64,000 nt of DNA from Methylobacterium sp. SyP6R. Lineage in GTDB: Bacteria; Pseudomonadota; Alphaproteobacteria; Rhizobiales; Beijerinckiaceae. Below are positions 17,936-27,662 of this stretch, piece after piece. Below the pieces are notes generated by a model. The model did no database searches. It was not told the DNA's origin and saw nothing but the letters and a program-made list of their open reading frames with translations. Within the stretch, counting starts at the first letter, position 1, and each line of letters starts with the position of its first letter. Made by a program: the position numbers and the translations under genes. The stretch is taken from contig NZ_JAAQRC020000001.1 in the NCBI RefSeq assembly GCF_019216885.1, forward strand, positions 5,397,501 through 5,461,500, written 5' to 3'.

Positions 17936-18325
17936 ATGAGCCAAGCCGTCTTCAGTCTCGCCCGCATCCTCGTCGTCGTGCTGTTCTGCGTCTCCGGCGC
18001 CCAGAAGCTGATGAACCCGGCCGGCGTCGTCGCCGCGGTCTCGAGCAAGGGGCTGCCCTACCCGGAGGTGCTGGCCTGGCTCACCATCGCGGCCGAACTC
18101 GGCCTCGGCCTGCTGATCGCGCTGGGCTTCTACGCCCGGGCGGCCTCGGTGCTGCTCGCCGTCTTCACCCTGACGACGATCGTGTTTTTCCACAATTTCT
18201 GGGCGATGACGGGAGACGCCGTCCGCATGAACCAGATCCAGGCGATGAAGAACCTCTCGATCATCGGCGGCCTCCTGATGATCGCCGCCGCCGGTCCGGG
18301 CCGCTTCGCTCTCAACCGTCGCTGA
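17936..18325 (+). CDS. DoxX-family membrane protein
   Basis: A 129-residue protein with four hydrophobic helices, the DoxX fold (FCVSGAQKLMNPAG at the N-terminus; FFHNFWAM before the last helix). DoxX-like proteins are linked to thiosulfate:quinone oxidoreduction or oxidative-stress complexes, but most are uncharacterised. The start at 17936 follows GGAG. It lies 63 bases after the second protease, so co-transcription is possible. Confidence 0.88.
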   Translation: MSQAVFSLARILVVVLFCVSGAQKLMNPAGVVAAVSSKGLPYPEVLAWLTIAAELGLGLLIALGFYARAASVLLAVFTLTTIVFFHNFWAMTGDAVRMNQIQAMKNLSIIGGLLMIAAAGPGRFALNRR

Positions 18326-18428
18326 GCATGACGCTTTTTGTCCGAAGGACGGCGCCGGAACGGCGGCGCCCCCGGTACGTTGACCGGCCCTGAAGGAGCG
18401 CGATCGGCGACAGGAGCAGGCGAGGGAC

Positions 18429-19421
18429 ATGGCCGCGGACACGACACTGCCGGACGCGGCCTTCCGCAGCTTCGCCGAAGGCGCCGGGCTCATGATCTGG
18501 CGCGCCGATCCCCAGGCGCGCCTCATCTACGTCAATCCGGCCTGGACGGAATTCCGCGGCCGGGCGGCCGATGACGAACTCGGCCACGGCTGGAAGGACG
18601 GGCTCCATCCCGAGGACCGGGCCGGGCACGAGGCCGCTCTCGCGGCGGCCTACGCCAAGCGCCGGCCCCACAGCGCCGAGTACCGCCTGCGCCGCCACGA
18701 CGGCGCCTTCCGGTGGGTCCACGGCCACGCCTACCCGCTGCACGAGGGCGACGATTTCACCGGTTTTGCCGGCTCCTGCTTCGACATCACCGAGCGCAAG
18801 GAGGCCGAGGAGCACGCCGCCCGGGCGATGGCCGAGCAGGACGCGCTCTTGGCCGAGATCTATCACCGGGTGCGCAACAACCTCCAGGTCACGGTCAGCC
18901 TGATCGGCCTCTATGGCCGCGCCGCGGCCGGCCCCTGCCGCCCGGCCTTCGATGCCCTCGGCCAACGGGTGCGGGCGATCGCGCTCGTGCAGCAGCACCT
19001 GCACGAGGCGCCGCAGATCGCCAGCGTCGACCTCGCCGAATACCTGACCCGCCTCGCGGAAGGGTTGGGCCAGCTGCGCCGGGCCGGACGGATCGCCGTG
19101 ACGGTCGAGACCGGGCGCACCGCTCTCCTGGAGCCGCGCCGGGTCAACGCGCTCGGCATGATCCTGGCCGAGATCGTCGCCGAATGCCTCGACGGCACCG
19201 ACGAGGGCTCTGCCTGCGTCACCCGGGTCGAGGTGCCGGGGGATAAGCCGTCCGATCCGGTGCGGGTGCGGATCACCTCGGGCGGCGTCGCCGGCGAACC
19301 GCCGGAGGGCGTGCCGCGGATCGGTCCCCGGTTGATCGCCGCCTATGCGGCCCAGGCCGAGATCGCGGTCTCGGGCAAAGGCACCCCGGAGGCGCCGCTG
19401 GAACTGACCCTGCCGCCGTGA
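18429..19421 (+). CDS. PAS-domain histidine kinase of the HisKA_2 type, weak ATPase domain
   Basis: A 330-residue soluble protein. A PAS fold covers about residues 10-130 (LIYVNPAWTEFRG, then GSCFDITERKEAEE), followed by a HisKA_2 dimerisation motif (EIYHRVRNNLQVTVSLI) with the phospho-accepting His. The C-terminal 110 residues align in place with an ATPase domain, but the N-box is degenerate (EIVAECLDG) and no DxGxG or GLG loop is visible. It may be a poor kinase or a phosphotransfer/sensor protein. No response regulator is adjacent. Confidence 0.85.
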   Translation: MAADTTLPDAAFRSFAEGAGLMIWRADPQARLIYVNPAWTEFRGRAADDELGHGWKDGLHPEDRAGHEAALAAAYAKRRPHSAEYRLRRHDGAFRWVHGHAYPLHEGDDFTGFAGSCFDITERKEAEEHAARAMAEQDALLAEIYHRVRNNLQVTVSLIGLYGRAAAGPCRPAFDALGQRVRAIALVQQHLHEAPQIASVDLAEYLTRLAEGLGQLRRAGRIAVTVETGRTALLEPRRVNALGMILAEIVAECLDGTDEGSACVTRVEVPGDKPSDPVRVRITSGGVAGEPPEGVPRIGPRLIAAYAAQAEIAVSGKGTPEAPLELTLPP

Positions 19422-19523
19422 CACGGTGGCGGCCCGCCCGCCCGCCTGGCCTGAGATGGTGGCGGGCGGGGCGCCGCCCGCCTATATGCCGGGTCTCATC
19501 TCCTTCATCCCCGTTCAGGTCCC

Positions 19524-19952
19524 ATGCTGCCGCCCATCGACGAGATCGTCTCCAACTTCGAGTTCCTGGACGAGTGGGACGACCGCCATCAGTACCTGAT
19601 GGAGCTCGGCCGCAAGCTGCCGCCCCTGCCGGAGGAAGCCCACAATGAGGCCAACCGGGTGCGCGGCTGCGTCAGCCAGGTCTGGCTCGAGACGAAGGTG
19701 GACCGCTCCGGCCCCGAGCCGCGCCTGCACTTCCTCGGCGACAGCGACGCCCACATCACCAAGGGCGTGGTGGCCGTCCTGATCGCGTTCTTCGACGGCC
19801 GCACGGCCTCGGACGCCGCCCGCGCCGACGCCCTCGGCCTGTTCCAGACGCTCGGCCTTTCCGAGCACCTGACGGCGCAGCGCTCGAACGGCGCCCGGGC
19901 GATGATGGACCGCATCCGGGCCGACGCTCAAGGAGTGGCCGCCGCGGCGTAG
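19524..19952 (+). CDS. sufE: SufE-family cysteine desulfurase activator
   Basis: A 142-residue protein. SufE takes persulfide sulfur from SufS for iron-sulfur cluster assembly. The acceptor is Cys49 in VRGCVSQVWL, and the N-terminal MLPPIDEIVSNFEFLDEWDDR and the later NGARAMMDRI fit the family. It stands alone, 102 bases after the kinase gene, not in a suf operon. Confidence 0.94.
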   Translation: MLPPIDEIVSNFEFLDEWDDRHQYLMELGRKLPPLPEEAHNEANRVRGCVSQVWLETKVDRSGPEPRLHFLGDSDAHITKGVVAVLIAFFDGRTASDAARADALGLFQTLGLSEHLTAQRSNGARAMMDRIRADAQGVAAAA

Positions 19953-20019
19953 GCGCGCCCTTGCAGCGGCGCCCCCGGGACGGCACATCCATGCGACGTG
20001 CAACATCCCGGGGAGCCGC

Positions 20020-22158
20020 ATGACCCTTCGCCTGAGCCCGCCTGCCGCCGCGCCGACGGCGCCCGTCCGGCCCGTCACCGTCACGGTCCATGGCCGCGCG
20101 GTGACCGACCCCTATGCCTGGCTCAAGGCGGAGAACTGGAAGGACGTGCTGAAGGACCCCGCTGCCCTGCCGGCGGAGATCCGCACCCTCCTGGACGCCG
20201 AGAACACGTACGCGGATGCCGCGCTCGCCGGCACCAAGGCTCTGCGCGAGACGCTGGTCGCCGAGATGCGTGGGCGCATCCGCGAGGATGACGGCAGCGT
20301 GCCGGACCTCGATGGCCCCTTCGCCTATTACACCCGCTATCGCGAGGGCGGGCAGCACCCGCTGGTCTGCCGCCGCCCGGCCGACCGTGTCACCCCCGGC
20401 CTCGTCGGCGATCTCGCCGGCGAAGGCGAGGAGATACTGATCGACGGCGACCGGGAAGGGGAGGGGCACGCCTTCTTCAGCCTGGAGGATGCCAGCCATT
20501 CCGACGACCATCGGCTGGTCGCCTGGAGCGCCGACACCAAGGGCTCCGAACTCTACACCATCCGGGTCCGCGACCTCGCGACGGGGCGGGACCTGGAGGA
20601 CCAGATCCTCGCCACCACCGGCGACGTGGTGTGGAGCGGCGACGGACGCGCCTTCTGGTACGTCGCGGTCGACGAGAACCACCGCCCCGCGACCGTGATG
20701 CTGCACCGCCTCGGCACGCCGCAGAGCGACGACGACACGGTCTACGAGGAGAGCGATTCCGGATTCTTCGTCGGCATCGGCGAGACCCAATCCGGCGCCT
20801 ATCTGGTGGTGACGGCGAACGACCACGAGACCTCGGAGGTCCATCTCGCCGAGCGCGCCACGCCCTTCGCCCCCCTGCGGGTGGTGGCGAAGCGCGAGCA
20901 CAAGCTGATCTACTCGGTCGAGCATCGCGGCGACGAATTGTTCGTGCTCACCAATGCCGACGGCGCCGAGGACTTCAAGATCGCGGTGGCGCCCCTCGAC
21001 AGCCCGGCCCGGGCGAATTGGCGCGACCTGATCCCGCATCGCGCCGGGGTGATGATCCGCTTCCAGCACGTGCTCGCCCGCCACCTCGTGCGGCTCGAAC
21101 TCGAGAATGCCCGGCCGCGCCTGATCGTGCGCGACGCGACGAGCGGCGCCGAGCATACCGTGGCCTTCGCCGAGGAGGCCTATTCCCTCGGTCTCTCGCC
21201 GGGCCACGCCTTCGACACCGATCTGATCCGCTTCACCTACTCGTCGATGACGACGCCGGCGGAGACCTACGACTATCACGCGACGACCCGCGACCGGACC
21301 TTGCGCAAGCGCCAGGACGTGCCGAGCGGCCACGATCCGGCTTCCTACGTCACCCGCCGCCTGTTCGCGACCGCGCCGGACGGCGAGCAGGTGCCGGTCT
21401 CGCTGCTGCACCGGCGCGACACCCCCCTCGACGGGACCGCGCCGCTCCTCCTCTACGGTTACGGCTCCTACGGCTCGCTGATGTCGGCGGCCTTCCGCAC
21501 CAACCCGCTCTCGCTCGTCGATCGCGGCTTCGTCTACGCCATCGCGCATGTCCGCGGCGGCACCGAGAAGGGCTGGCGCTGGTACCTCGACGGCAAGCGC
21601 GAGAAGAAGCCCAACACCTTCTCGGACTTCGTGGCCTGCGCCCGCGCCCTGATCGAGGCGCGCTACACGGGAGCCGGCCGCATCGTGGCGCACGGCGGCA
21701 GTGCCGGCGGCATGCTGATGGGGGCGGTGGCCAACCTCGCGCCGGAGCTGTTCGCCGGCATCGTCGCCGACGTGCCCTTCGTCGACGTGCTCAACACCAT
21801 GCTCGACGGCGACTTGCCGCTGACCCCGCCGGAATGGCCCGAATGGGGCAATCCGGGCGCCGACCTCCAGGCCTTCGAGACCATCCTGTCGTATTCGCCT
21901 TACGATAATATCGGGGCGAAGACCTATCCGGCGATCCTGGCGCTCGGCGGCCTCACCGACCCGCGGGTGACCTACTGGGAGCCGGCGAAATGGGTCGCGC
22001 GCCTGCGCGCCACCATGACCGGGGGTGGGCCGGTGCTGCTGCGCACCAACATGGAGGCGGGGCACGGCGGCGCGGCCGGCCGGTTCGACCGGCTGGAGGA
22101 GGTGGCGCTGATCTACGCCTTCGCGCTGGCGGCGGTGGGGGCGGAGGCGGTGGTGTAA
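20020..22158 (+). CDS. ptrB: S9 family prolyl oligopeptidase / oligopeptidase B
   Basis: A 712-residue protein. A seven-bladed propeller (residues 70-400) gates an alpha/beta-hydrolase domain. The nucleophile is Ser561 (GGSAGGMLMG), with Asp in LTDPRVTYWEPAKW and His in EAGHGGA near the C-terminus. The DPYAWLKAEN segment near the N-terminus and FPRVRGG-like AHVRGGTEKGWRWY are typical of oligopeptidase B, which cleaves short peptides after Arg or Lys. The start follows GGGGAG. No signal peptide, so it is cytosolic. Confidence 0.92.
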   Translation: MTLRLSPPAAAPTAPVRPVTVTVHGRAVTDPYAWLKAENWKDVLKDPAALPAEIRTLLDAENTYADAALAGTKALRETLVAEMRGRIREDDGSVPDLDGPFAYYTRYREGGQHPLVCRRPADRVTPGLVGDLAGEGEEILIDGDREGEGHAFFSLEDASHSDDHRLVAWSADTKGSELYTIRVRDLATGRDLEDQILATTGDVVWSGDGRAFWYVAVDENHRPATVMLHRLGTPQSDDDTVYEESDSGFFVGIGETQSGAYLVVTANDHETSEVHLAERATPFAPLRVVAKREHKLIYSVEHRGDELFVLTNADGAEDFKIAVAPLDSPARANWRDLIPHRAGVMIRFQHVLARHLVRLELENARPRLIVRDATSGAEHTVAFAEEAYSLGLSPGHAFDTDLIRFTYSSMTTPAETYDYHATTRDRTLRKRQDVPSGHDPASYVTRRLFATAPDGEQVPVSLLHRRDTPLDGTAPLLLYGYGSYGSLMSAAFRTNPLSLVDRGFVYAIAHVRGGTEKGWRWYLDGKREKKPNTFSDFVACARALIEARYTGAGRIVAHGGSAGGMLMGAVANLAPELFAGIVADVPFVDVLNTMLDGDLPLTPPEWPEWGNPGADLQAFETILSYSPYDNIGAKTYPAILALGGLTDPRVTYWEPAKWVARLRATMTGGGPVLLRTNMEAGHGGAAGRFDRLEEVALIYAFALAAVGAEAVV

Positions 22159-22181
22159 GCGCCTGTTCGACTGACCCTTGC

Positions 22182-22324
22182 TCCCACCCACAACCTCATC
22201 CTGAGGCGCGAGCAAAGCGAGCCTCGAAGGAGGGCTCCAGGGGTCGCTGAGATTTATGGAGCCCTCCTTCGAGGTCAGTCGATCTGCGATCGACTAACAC
22301 CTCAGGATGAGGTCGCGGGTGGGA
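22182..22324. repeat. Dispersed palindromic element, family B, copy 1
   Basis: About 143 bases bounded by TCCCACCC and GGGTGGGA, with inner arms CCTCATCCTGAGG and CCTCAGGATGAGG and central arms around GAAGGAGGGCTCCA. A second copy lies at 38712-38864. It contains no gene and can fold into one long hairpin after the S9 peptidase gene. Confidence 0.9.
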
Positions 22325-22457
22325 GAGAAAAGCCAATCCCGCTCCTCTTCCCGCGAGTCAGGCCAGCTCAGTGGCCGGCGGCGGAGGTTGATGCTCTGTC
22401 CGCCGTCACCATCCGGTCACGCCAGCGTGCTGAATCGGGCTCCACAAGGAGAACCGC

Positions 22458-23150
22458 GTGACCGGCAGCCCCCGCTACGCCCTCTACTTCACGCCGAGGC
22501 CCGGCTCGGACCTCGCCCGCTTCGGCAGCGCCGTCCTCGGCTATGACAACCATACCGGCGCGGAGATCCCCCGTCCGGGTAGGTTGGCCGACCTTCCGGG
22601 CGTGACCGGCTCGCCGCGGGTCTACGGCTTCCACGCCACCCTGAAGGCGCCGATGCGTTTGCGAGCTGGCGCCACCGAGGCCGATCTTCTGGAGGCTGCC
22701 GCCACCCTGGCGGCGGATCATCCGCTGGTGTCGGTAGGTCCCTTGCAGGTCGCGACGCTCGGCGCCTTCACGGCCCTGATCCCGGTGGCCGCACCGCCGG
22801 AGCTCGGCCTGTTCGCCGCCGAATGTGTCGCCGCCTTCGAGCCGTTCCGCGCTCCCCTGACCGAGGCGGAGATCGTCCGCCGCAGGCCGGAGCGCCTGAG
22901 CCCCCGCGGTCGGGCGCTGCTGGCGGCCTGGGGCTACCCGCACGTCTTCGAGGAATTCCGCTTCCACATGACCCTGACCGACGCCCTGCCGGAGGCCGAC
23001 CGTGCGCCCTGGCGCGAGCGCCTGGCGGCGGCCTATGGCGAGGCCGAGCCCCTCACCCTCGACGCCCTGTCGGTGCTGCGCCAAGACGTCCTGCCCGACG
23101 GCGGGGCAGGCCGGTTCCGGGTGGTGCAGCGCCTATCCTTCGGAGGTTGA
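22458..23150 (+). CDS. DUF1045 protein, phosphonate-linked 2H phosphodiesterase-like
   Basis: A 230-residue protein of the DUF1045 group that often lies in phosphonate (phn) clusters. It has two His-x-Thr motifs (FHATLKAP near residue 58 and FHMTLTD near 175), the pattern of 2H phosphoesterases acting on cyclic phosphates. It starts at a GTG after AAGGAGAA. The hexapeptide transferase follows after 4 bases, then phnCDEE. Cyclic ribose phosphate processing would fit a phn role, but this is inference. Confidence 0.88.
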   Translation: MTGSPRYALYFTPRPGSDLARFGSAVLGYDNHTGAEIPRPGRLADLPGVTGSPRVYGFHATLKAPMRLRAGATEADLLEAAATLAADHPLVSVGPLQVATLGAFTALIPVAAPPELGLFAAECVAAFEPFRAPLTEAEIVRRRPERLSPRGRALLAAWGYPHVFEEFRFHMTLTDALPEADRAPWRERLAAAYGEAEPLTLDALSVLRQDVLPDGGAGRFRVVQRLSFGG

Positions 23151-23154
23151 TGCC

Positions 23155-23772
23155 ATGGCCGGACAGCTTGGCCTGGAGCCCACCGTCGACCCGACCGCCA
23201 AGGTCCGGGACTGCCGTCTCGGCCGCTACACCGAAATCGGCCCGCGCACCCAGCTCGCCGAGACGAGTCTCGACGACTATTCCTATATCGGCAACGACGG
23301 TGAGGTGATCTACACCACGATCGGCAAGTTCTGCTCGATCGCCGCGATGGTGCGGATCAATCCGGGCAACCACCCGATGGAACGGGCCTCGCAGAGCCAC
23401 TTCACCTACCGCGCCGCCTCGTACTGGCCGCAAGAAGAGAACGAGCCGGCTTTCTTCGACCGGCGCCGGGCCTTGCCCGTCACGATCGGCCACGACGTCT
23501 GGATCGGCCACGGCGTCGTGGTTCTGCCGGGGCGGACCATCGGGACGGGGGCGGTCGTCGGCGCGGGCGCCATCGTCACCCGGGACGTCGCGCCCTACAC
23601 CATCGTGGTCGGCAACCCGGCCCGGCCCGTGCGCCGCCGCTTCGGCGAGGCGGTGTCCGAGCGCCTGTTGCAACTCGCCTGGTGGGACTGGGACCACGAC
23701 CGGTTGCGCGCCGCGCTCCCGGATTTTCGCCAGCTTCCGATCGAAGCCTTCCTTGATCAGTACGCCGGCTAA
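23155..23772 (+). CDS. Hexapeptide-repeat acyltransferase of the phosphonate-associated type
   Basis: A 205-residue left-handed beta-helix transferase. Repeats of [LIV]-G-x4 run through residues 20-70 and 115-160 ([19 protein letters not shown]), with an inserted loop holding [11 protein letters not shown]. The family includes chloramphenicol/virginiamycin acetyltransferase-like proteins annotated as phosphonate metabolism proteins. The ATG at 23155 follows CGGAGG. Its place between DUF1045 and phnC supports acylation of an aminophosphonate, but the acceptor is not known. Confidence 0.88.
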   Translation: MAGQLGLEPTVDPTAKVRDCRLGRYTEIGPRTQLAETSLDDYSYIGNDGEVIYTTIGKFCSIAAMVRINPGNHPMERASQSHFTYRAASYWPQEENEPAFFDRRRALPVTIGHDVWIGHGVVVLPGRTIGTGAVVGAGAIVTRDVAPYTIVVGNPARPVRRRFGEAVSERLLQLAWWDWDHDRLRAALPDFRQLPIEAFLDQYAG

Positions 23773-23846
23773 GCACTGACGAACTGTCATCCGGCTGTCG
23801 CTTAACGGGCGTTTACGTTCGCCGAACAGTGGAGTCGGGCGAACGG

Positions 23847-24668
23847 ATGCTGGTTGTCGAGAATCTCACGCGTCAATACGGGGCCCGCCGGGCCGTGGAC
23901 GGGGTCAGCCTGTCCATCGAGCGCGGCAGCTTCGTCGGCGTGATCGGGCGCTCGGGCGCCGGCAAGTCGACCCTGCTGCGGATGCTCAACCGCCTCGCCG
24001 ACCCGACGGCGGGGCGCATCCTCTACGACGGCACCGACGTGACGGCCTTGCGCGGCGGCGCCCTTCGCGCGTGGCGCGCCCGTTGCGCGATGATCTTCCA
24101 GCAATTCAACCTCGTCGGCCGGCTCGACGTGATGACGAACGTGCTGATGGGCCGGCTCAACCAGGTGCCGGCCCACCGCTCGCTCCTGAAATTGTGGAGC
24201 GAGGAGGACCGGGCGCTGGCCCTCGCCGCCCTCGAGAATTTCGACATGGGGGCCTTCGCCGCCAACCGGGCCGACCAACTCTCCGGCGGCCAGCAGCAGC
24301 GCGTCGCCATCGCCCGGGCCCTGGTGCAGGAGCCGGAGATTATTTTGGCCGACGAGCCGGTCGCTTCCCTCGACCCGCGCAACACCCGCCTGGTGATGGA
24401 CGCGCTCGCCGACGCCAACAAGCGCTACGGCATCACCGTGTTGTGCAACCTGCACTCCCTCGACCTCGCCCGCGCCTATTGCGACCGGCTGATCGGCCTC
24501 TCGGCCGGCCGGGTGGTGTTCGACGGCCGCGGCTTCGACCTCACCGAGGACGTCGCCCGCACTCTCTACGGCCTCGAGGCCGGCGAGGTGATGGACCGCG
24601 GCGAGCCCGAGACGCTGCCGATGCCGGTGCGGGCGCCTGTCCGCCATGCCGAGGCGCTGAGCGCCTGA
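23847..24668 (+). CDS. phnC: Phosphonate ABC transporter ATP-binding protein
   Basis: A 273-residue ABC ATPase with Walker A (GRSGAGKST), Q-loop (FQQFNLV), signature (LSGGQQQR), Walker B (IILADEP) and the switch His in NLHSLD. The Q-loop region and the [15 protein letters not shown] insert are typical of PhnC. The ATG at 23847 (MLVVENL) fits family N-termini; a GTG at 23829 would add six residues. It energises uptake of phosphonate or a related phosphorus ester with PhnD and PhnE. Confidence 0.92.
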   Translation: MLVVENLTRQYGARRAVDGVSLSIERGSFVGVIGRSGAGKSTLLRMLNRLADPTAGRILYDGTDVTALRGGALRAWRARCAMIFQQFNLVGRLDVMTNVLMGRLNQVPAHRSLLKLWSEEDRALALAALENFDMGAFAANRADQLSGGQQQRVAIARALVQEPEIILADEPVASLDPRNTRLVMDALADANKRYGITVLCNLHSLDLARAYCDRLIGLSAGRVVFDGRGFDLTEDVARTLYGLEAGEVMDRGEPETLPMPVRAPVRHAEALSA

Positions 24669-24699
24669 GATTTTTTTCGTTCCGAGAAGGACTCGATCG

Positions 24700-25626
24700 A
24701 TGCTGAACCGTCGCACCCTCGTGGGCGCCGCTGCCCTGCTGCTCGCCGCCGGCCCCGCCTTCGCGCAGGATTGGAAGGCGAAATATCCCGAGCTGACGCT
24801 GGGCGTGATCCCGGCCGAGAACGCGTCGGGCACCGTCGACCGCTGGACCCCGCTCACCGCCTATCTCACCAAGGAACTCGGCGTTCCGGTGAAGCTGCGG
24901 GTCGCGAATGATTACGCCGCGGTGATCGAGGGCCAGCGCGCCGGCAACATCCAGATCGCCTTCTACGGCCCGGCCTCCTTCGCCCGCGCCGCCATCACCG
25001 GCGTGAAGCTCGAGCCGCTGGTCAACCAGAAGCACGAGACCGGCGTGTCGGGCTATTACTCGGTGATCTACGTGCGGGCCGACAGCCCGTACAAGTCGAT
25101 TGAGGACCTGAAGGGCAAGAGCCTGGCGCTGGTCGATCCGAACTCGACCTCCGGCAACCAGGCCCCGCGCTTCTTCCTGCACAAGGCCGGTCACGACGTC
25201 GACAAGTTCTTCGGCAAGACCTTCTACGCCGGCAGCCACGAGAACGCCGTGCTGGCGCTGGCCCAGGGCACGGCCGACGCCGCCGCCAATTTCTGGAACT
25301 CCGACACCGACAGCAACCTGACCCGGATGCTCACCAAGGGCATGGTGAAGAACGCCGACGGCACGCCGATGAAGCAGTCGGATTTCCGCGTCGTCTTCAA
25401 GTCCGAGTTCCTGCCCGAGGGGCCCTTCGCGGTCCTCGCCAGCCTGCCGGACGACCTGAAGCAGACAATCCGCCAGGCCTTCATCGACTTCCCGACCAAG
25501 GACAAGGCCGCCTTCGACAAACTCTCCGACGGCAAGGACCTCGGCCTCACCCCGGTGACGCTGAAGGACTACCAGCCGATCATCGAGATGCTCCGCCACA
25601 ACGACGAGCAGCGCAAGCGGTCGTGA
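24700..25626 (+). CDS. phnD: Phosphonate ABC transporter substrate-binding protein
   Basis: A 308-residue periplasmic protein with a signal peptide ending at AFAQ. It has the PhnD features TLGVIPAENA near the N-terminus, an IAFYGPASFARA strand and VDPNSTSGNQAPRFF, the loop that binds the phosphonate group in relatives. It lies 31 bases after phnC. A 285-base repeat-filled gap separates it from phnE, unusual inside such an operon. Confidence 0.93.
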   Translation: MLNRRTLVGAAALLLAAGPAFAQDWKAKYPELTLGVIPAENASGTVDRWTPLTAYLTKELGVPVKLRVANDYAAVIEGQRAGNIQIAFYGPASFARAAITGVKLEPLVNQKHETGVSGYYSVIYVRADSPYKSIEDLKGKSLALVDPNSTSGNQAPRFFLHKAGHDVDKFFGKTFYAGSHENAVLALAQGTADAAANFWNSDTDSNLTRMLTKGMVKNADGTPMKQSDFRVVFKSEFLPEGPFAVLASLPDDLKQTIRQAFIDFPTKDKAAFDKLSDGKDLGLTPVTLKDYQPIIEMLRHNDEQRKRS

Positions 25627-25639
25627 CGCACGGGTCTTC

Positions 25640-25834
25640 TCCTCTCCCCGCGGGCGGGGAGAGGGCCGAACCTCCGTTCAGGAGGTGAGGCGAGCCCGCA
25701 GGGCGAGGGTGAGGGGGTGTTTCCGGATGAGACTCCTCCGGAAACACCCCCTCACCCTCGCTTCGGCTGCGCCTCCGCTAGCTCCGTCGACGACAAGGTC
25801 GCCGGAGCCCTCTCCCCGCCCGCGGGGAGAGGGG
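25640..25834. repeat. Dispersed inverted-repeat element, family A, copy 1
   Basis: About 195 bases. The outer arms are CTCTCCCCGCGGGCGGGGAG and its complement, and inner arms surround GTGAGGGGGTGTTTCCGG. It lies between phnD and phnE. Related copies occur at 28713-28912 and 31911-32110. No coding content. Confidence 0.92.
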
Positions 25835-25911
25835 ACACCCGCGCTCGACTGTCTCGCTGGATGCCCTCCCGACGTGAGGGCGCCGATCCGGCACCGGAGA
25901 CCCAAAACCCC

Positions 25912-26796
25912 GTGACCGTCCGCATCGAGACACTACCGCCCGAGCGCGAGAACACCCTGCTCGCCGCCTATTCCGGCGCCGTCGCCTCGGCGCGCCGACG
26001 CAACCTGGCGGTCTTCGTCGTCATCGTGGCCCTGTACCTGCTCGCCGGCTGGATGGCCGAGGTGCGGCCGCTCACCTTCCTCGACAACATCCAGAACTTC
26101 ACCGCCTATCTCGGCCAGATCCTGCCGCCGCTGACCCTCGCCAACCTGCCGGCGGATGTCGCGGCCTGGTACTGGGGCCTGCCGAAATGGCTCGCGCTCC
26201 TGGGCGAGACGATCCTGATGGCCTATCTCGGCACGCTGTTCGGCGGCATCGCGGCGTTTGGCCTGTGCTTCCTCGCCTCGGCCAACCTGGTGCGGTCCCC
26301 GGCAATCCGCTTCTGCGCCCGCCGCTTCCTGGAAGTGTGCCGCACGGTGCCCGAGGTGGTGTTCGCACTGATCTTCGTCATCGCCTTCGGGCTCGGGCCG
26401 ATGGTCGGCGTGCTGGCGCTCGCCATCCACACCACCGGCGCGCTCGGCAAGCTCTTCTCCGAGGTGGTCGAGAACATCGACATGAAACCGGTCGAGGGGC
26501 TGACCGGCACCGGGGCGGGCTTCCTCGAGACCGTGCGCTTCGCGGTGGTGCCGCAGGTGCTCTCCAACTTCGCCTCCTACGCGCTCCTGCGCTTCGAGAT
26601 CAACGTGCGGGGCGCGGGCGTGATGGGCTTCGTCGGGGCCGGCGGCATCGGCCAGGAATTCCTGGTGGCGATCCGCAACTTCTACTATTCGGACGTGAGC
26701 GCGATCCTCGTCCTCATCATCCTCACCGTGGTGGCGATCGACCTCGCCACCGAGCGCTTGCGCCACCACCTCCTCGGCCGGGAGGCCCACGCGTGA
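25912..26796 (+). CDS. phnE: Phosphonate ABC transporter permease (first)
   Basis: A 294-residue inner-membrane permease with about six helices and the permease EAA-type loop (NIDMKPVEGLTGTGAGFLET). The GAGGIGQE segment near residue 240 is typical of PhnE. The start is the GTG at 25912 with GGAG 12 bases ahead; the frame is open into the upstream repeat. It overlaps the second permease by 4 bases (GTGA), so the two are translationally coupled. Confidence 0.92.
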   Translation: MTVRIETLPPERENTLLAAYSGAVASARRRNLAVFVVIVALYLLAGWMAEVRPLTFLDNIQNFTAYLGQILPPLTLANLPADVAAWYWGLPKWLALLGETILMAYLGTLFGGIAAFGLCFLASANLVRSPAIRFCARRFLEVCRTVPEVVFALIFVIAFGLGPMVGVLALAIHTTGALGKLFSEVVENIDMKPVEGLTGTGAGFLETVRFAVVPQVLSNFASYALLRFEINVRGAGVMGFVGAGGIGQEFLVAIRNFYYSDVSAILVLIILTVVAIDLATERLRHHLLGREAHA

Positions 26797-27662
26797 GAAA
26801 CCGCCCGCCCTCCGCCTTGCGCCAGGCCGCGCTCGCCGACCTCGACGGGTTGCGCGCCCGCCACCCGGCGGTCTTCCGGGCCGCGTGGTCGCGCCGCGCG
26901 GTCGTCATCGGCAGCCTCGCCCTGGTCGTCGGCCTCGCGGTGTTCGCGATGATGCGGCTCGATTTCTCGCTGCTGCGCATCCTCCACGGCCTGCATCGCT
27001 TAAGCGAGTTCGCCGGCATGATGCTGCCGCCTTCCGCGGAAGGGCGGTTCGGCCTGTTCCTGACCGCGTTGGGCGAGACCCTGGCGATCGCCTTCCTCGG
27101 CACCCTGACGGCGGCCTGCCTCGCCTTTCCGGTCGCCTTCCTCGCCGCCCGCAACGTGGTGCCCAATCCCTTCCTGCGCTTCGGGGTGCGCCGCGGCTTC
27201 GACGTGATCCGCTCCGTCGACGTGCTGATCTGGGCGCTGATCTGGATCAATGTCGTCGGCCTCGGGCCGTTCGCCGGGGCGCTCGCCATCGCCTGCTCGG
27301 ATTTCGGGGCCTTCGGCAAGCTGTTCTCCGAAGCGATCGAGACCGCCGACCGCAAGGCGCCGGAGGGCGTGACCGCGTCCGGCGGCTCCCGGCTGCACCG
27401 GGTGCGGTTCGGCCTGGTGCCGGCGGTGCTGCCGGTGCTGGCAAGCCAGGTGCTGTACTTCTTCGAGTCGAACACCCGCTCGGCCACCATCATCGGCATC
27501 GTCGGGGCGGGCGGCATCGGCCAGTACCTCACCGAGCTGATCCGGGTGCTGGAGATGCAGCAGGTCGCCTTCCTGGTGCTGATGATCCTCGTCACCGTGG
27601 CGCTGATCGACCTCGTCTCGGCCCGCCTGCGCCGGGCGATCATCGGCGGCGCGGCGCACTGA
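26793..27662 (+). CDS. phnE: Phosphonate ABC transporter permease (second)
   Basis: A 289-residue PhnE paralogue, with the loop ETADRKAPEGVTASGGSR and the same GAGGIGQYL segment. Transporters of this group often have two different PhnE subunits that pair in the membrane. It starts at a GTG overlapping the previous stop. No C-P lyase gene follows; yebC is next, 206 bases on, so degradation genes must be elsewhere if present. Confidence 0.92.
   Translation: MRNRPPSALRQAALADLDGLRARHPAVFRAAWSRRAVVIGSLALVVGLAVFAMMRLDFSLLRILHGLHRLSEFAGMMLPPSAEGRFGLFLTALGETLAIAFLGTLTAACLAFPVAFLAARNVVPNPFLRFGVRRGFDVIRSVDVLIWALIWINVVGLGPFAGALAIACSDFGAFGKLFSEAIETADRKAPEGVTASGGSRLHRVRFGLVPAVLPVLASQVLYFFESNTRSATIIGIVGAGGIGQYLTELIRVLEMQQVAFLVLMILVTVALIDLVSARLRRAIIGGAAH

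Noticed and set aside
25685..25915. Short frames in repeat family A copies
   Set aside because: They arise from the palindrome and recur in the other copies only because the repeat does.
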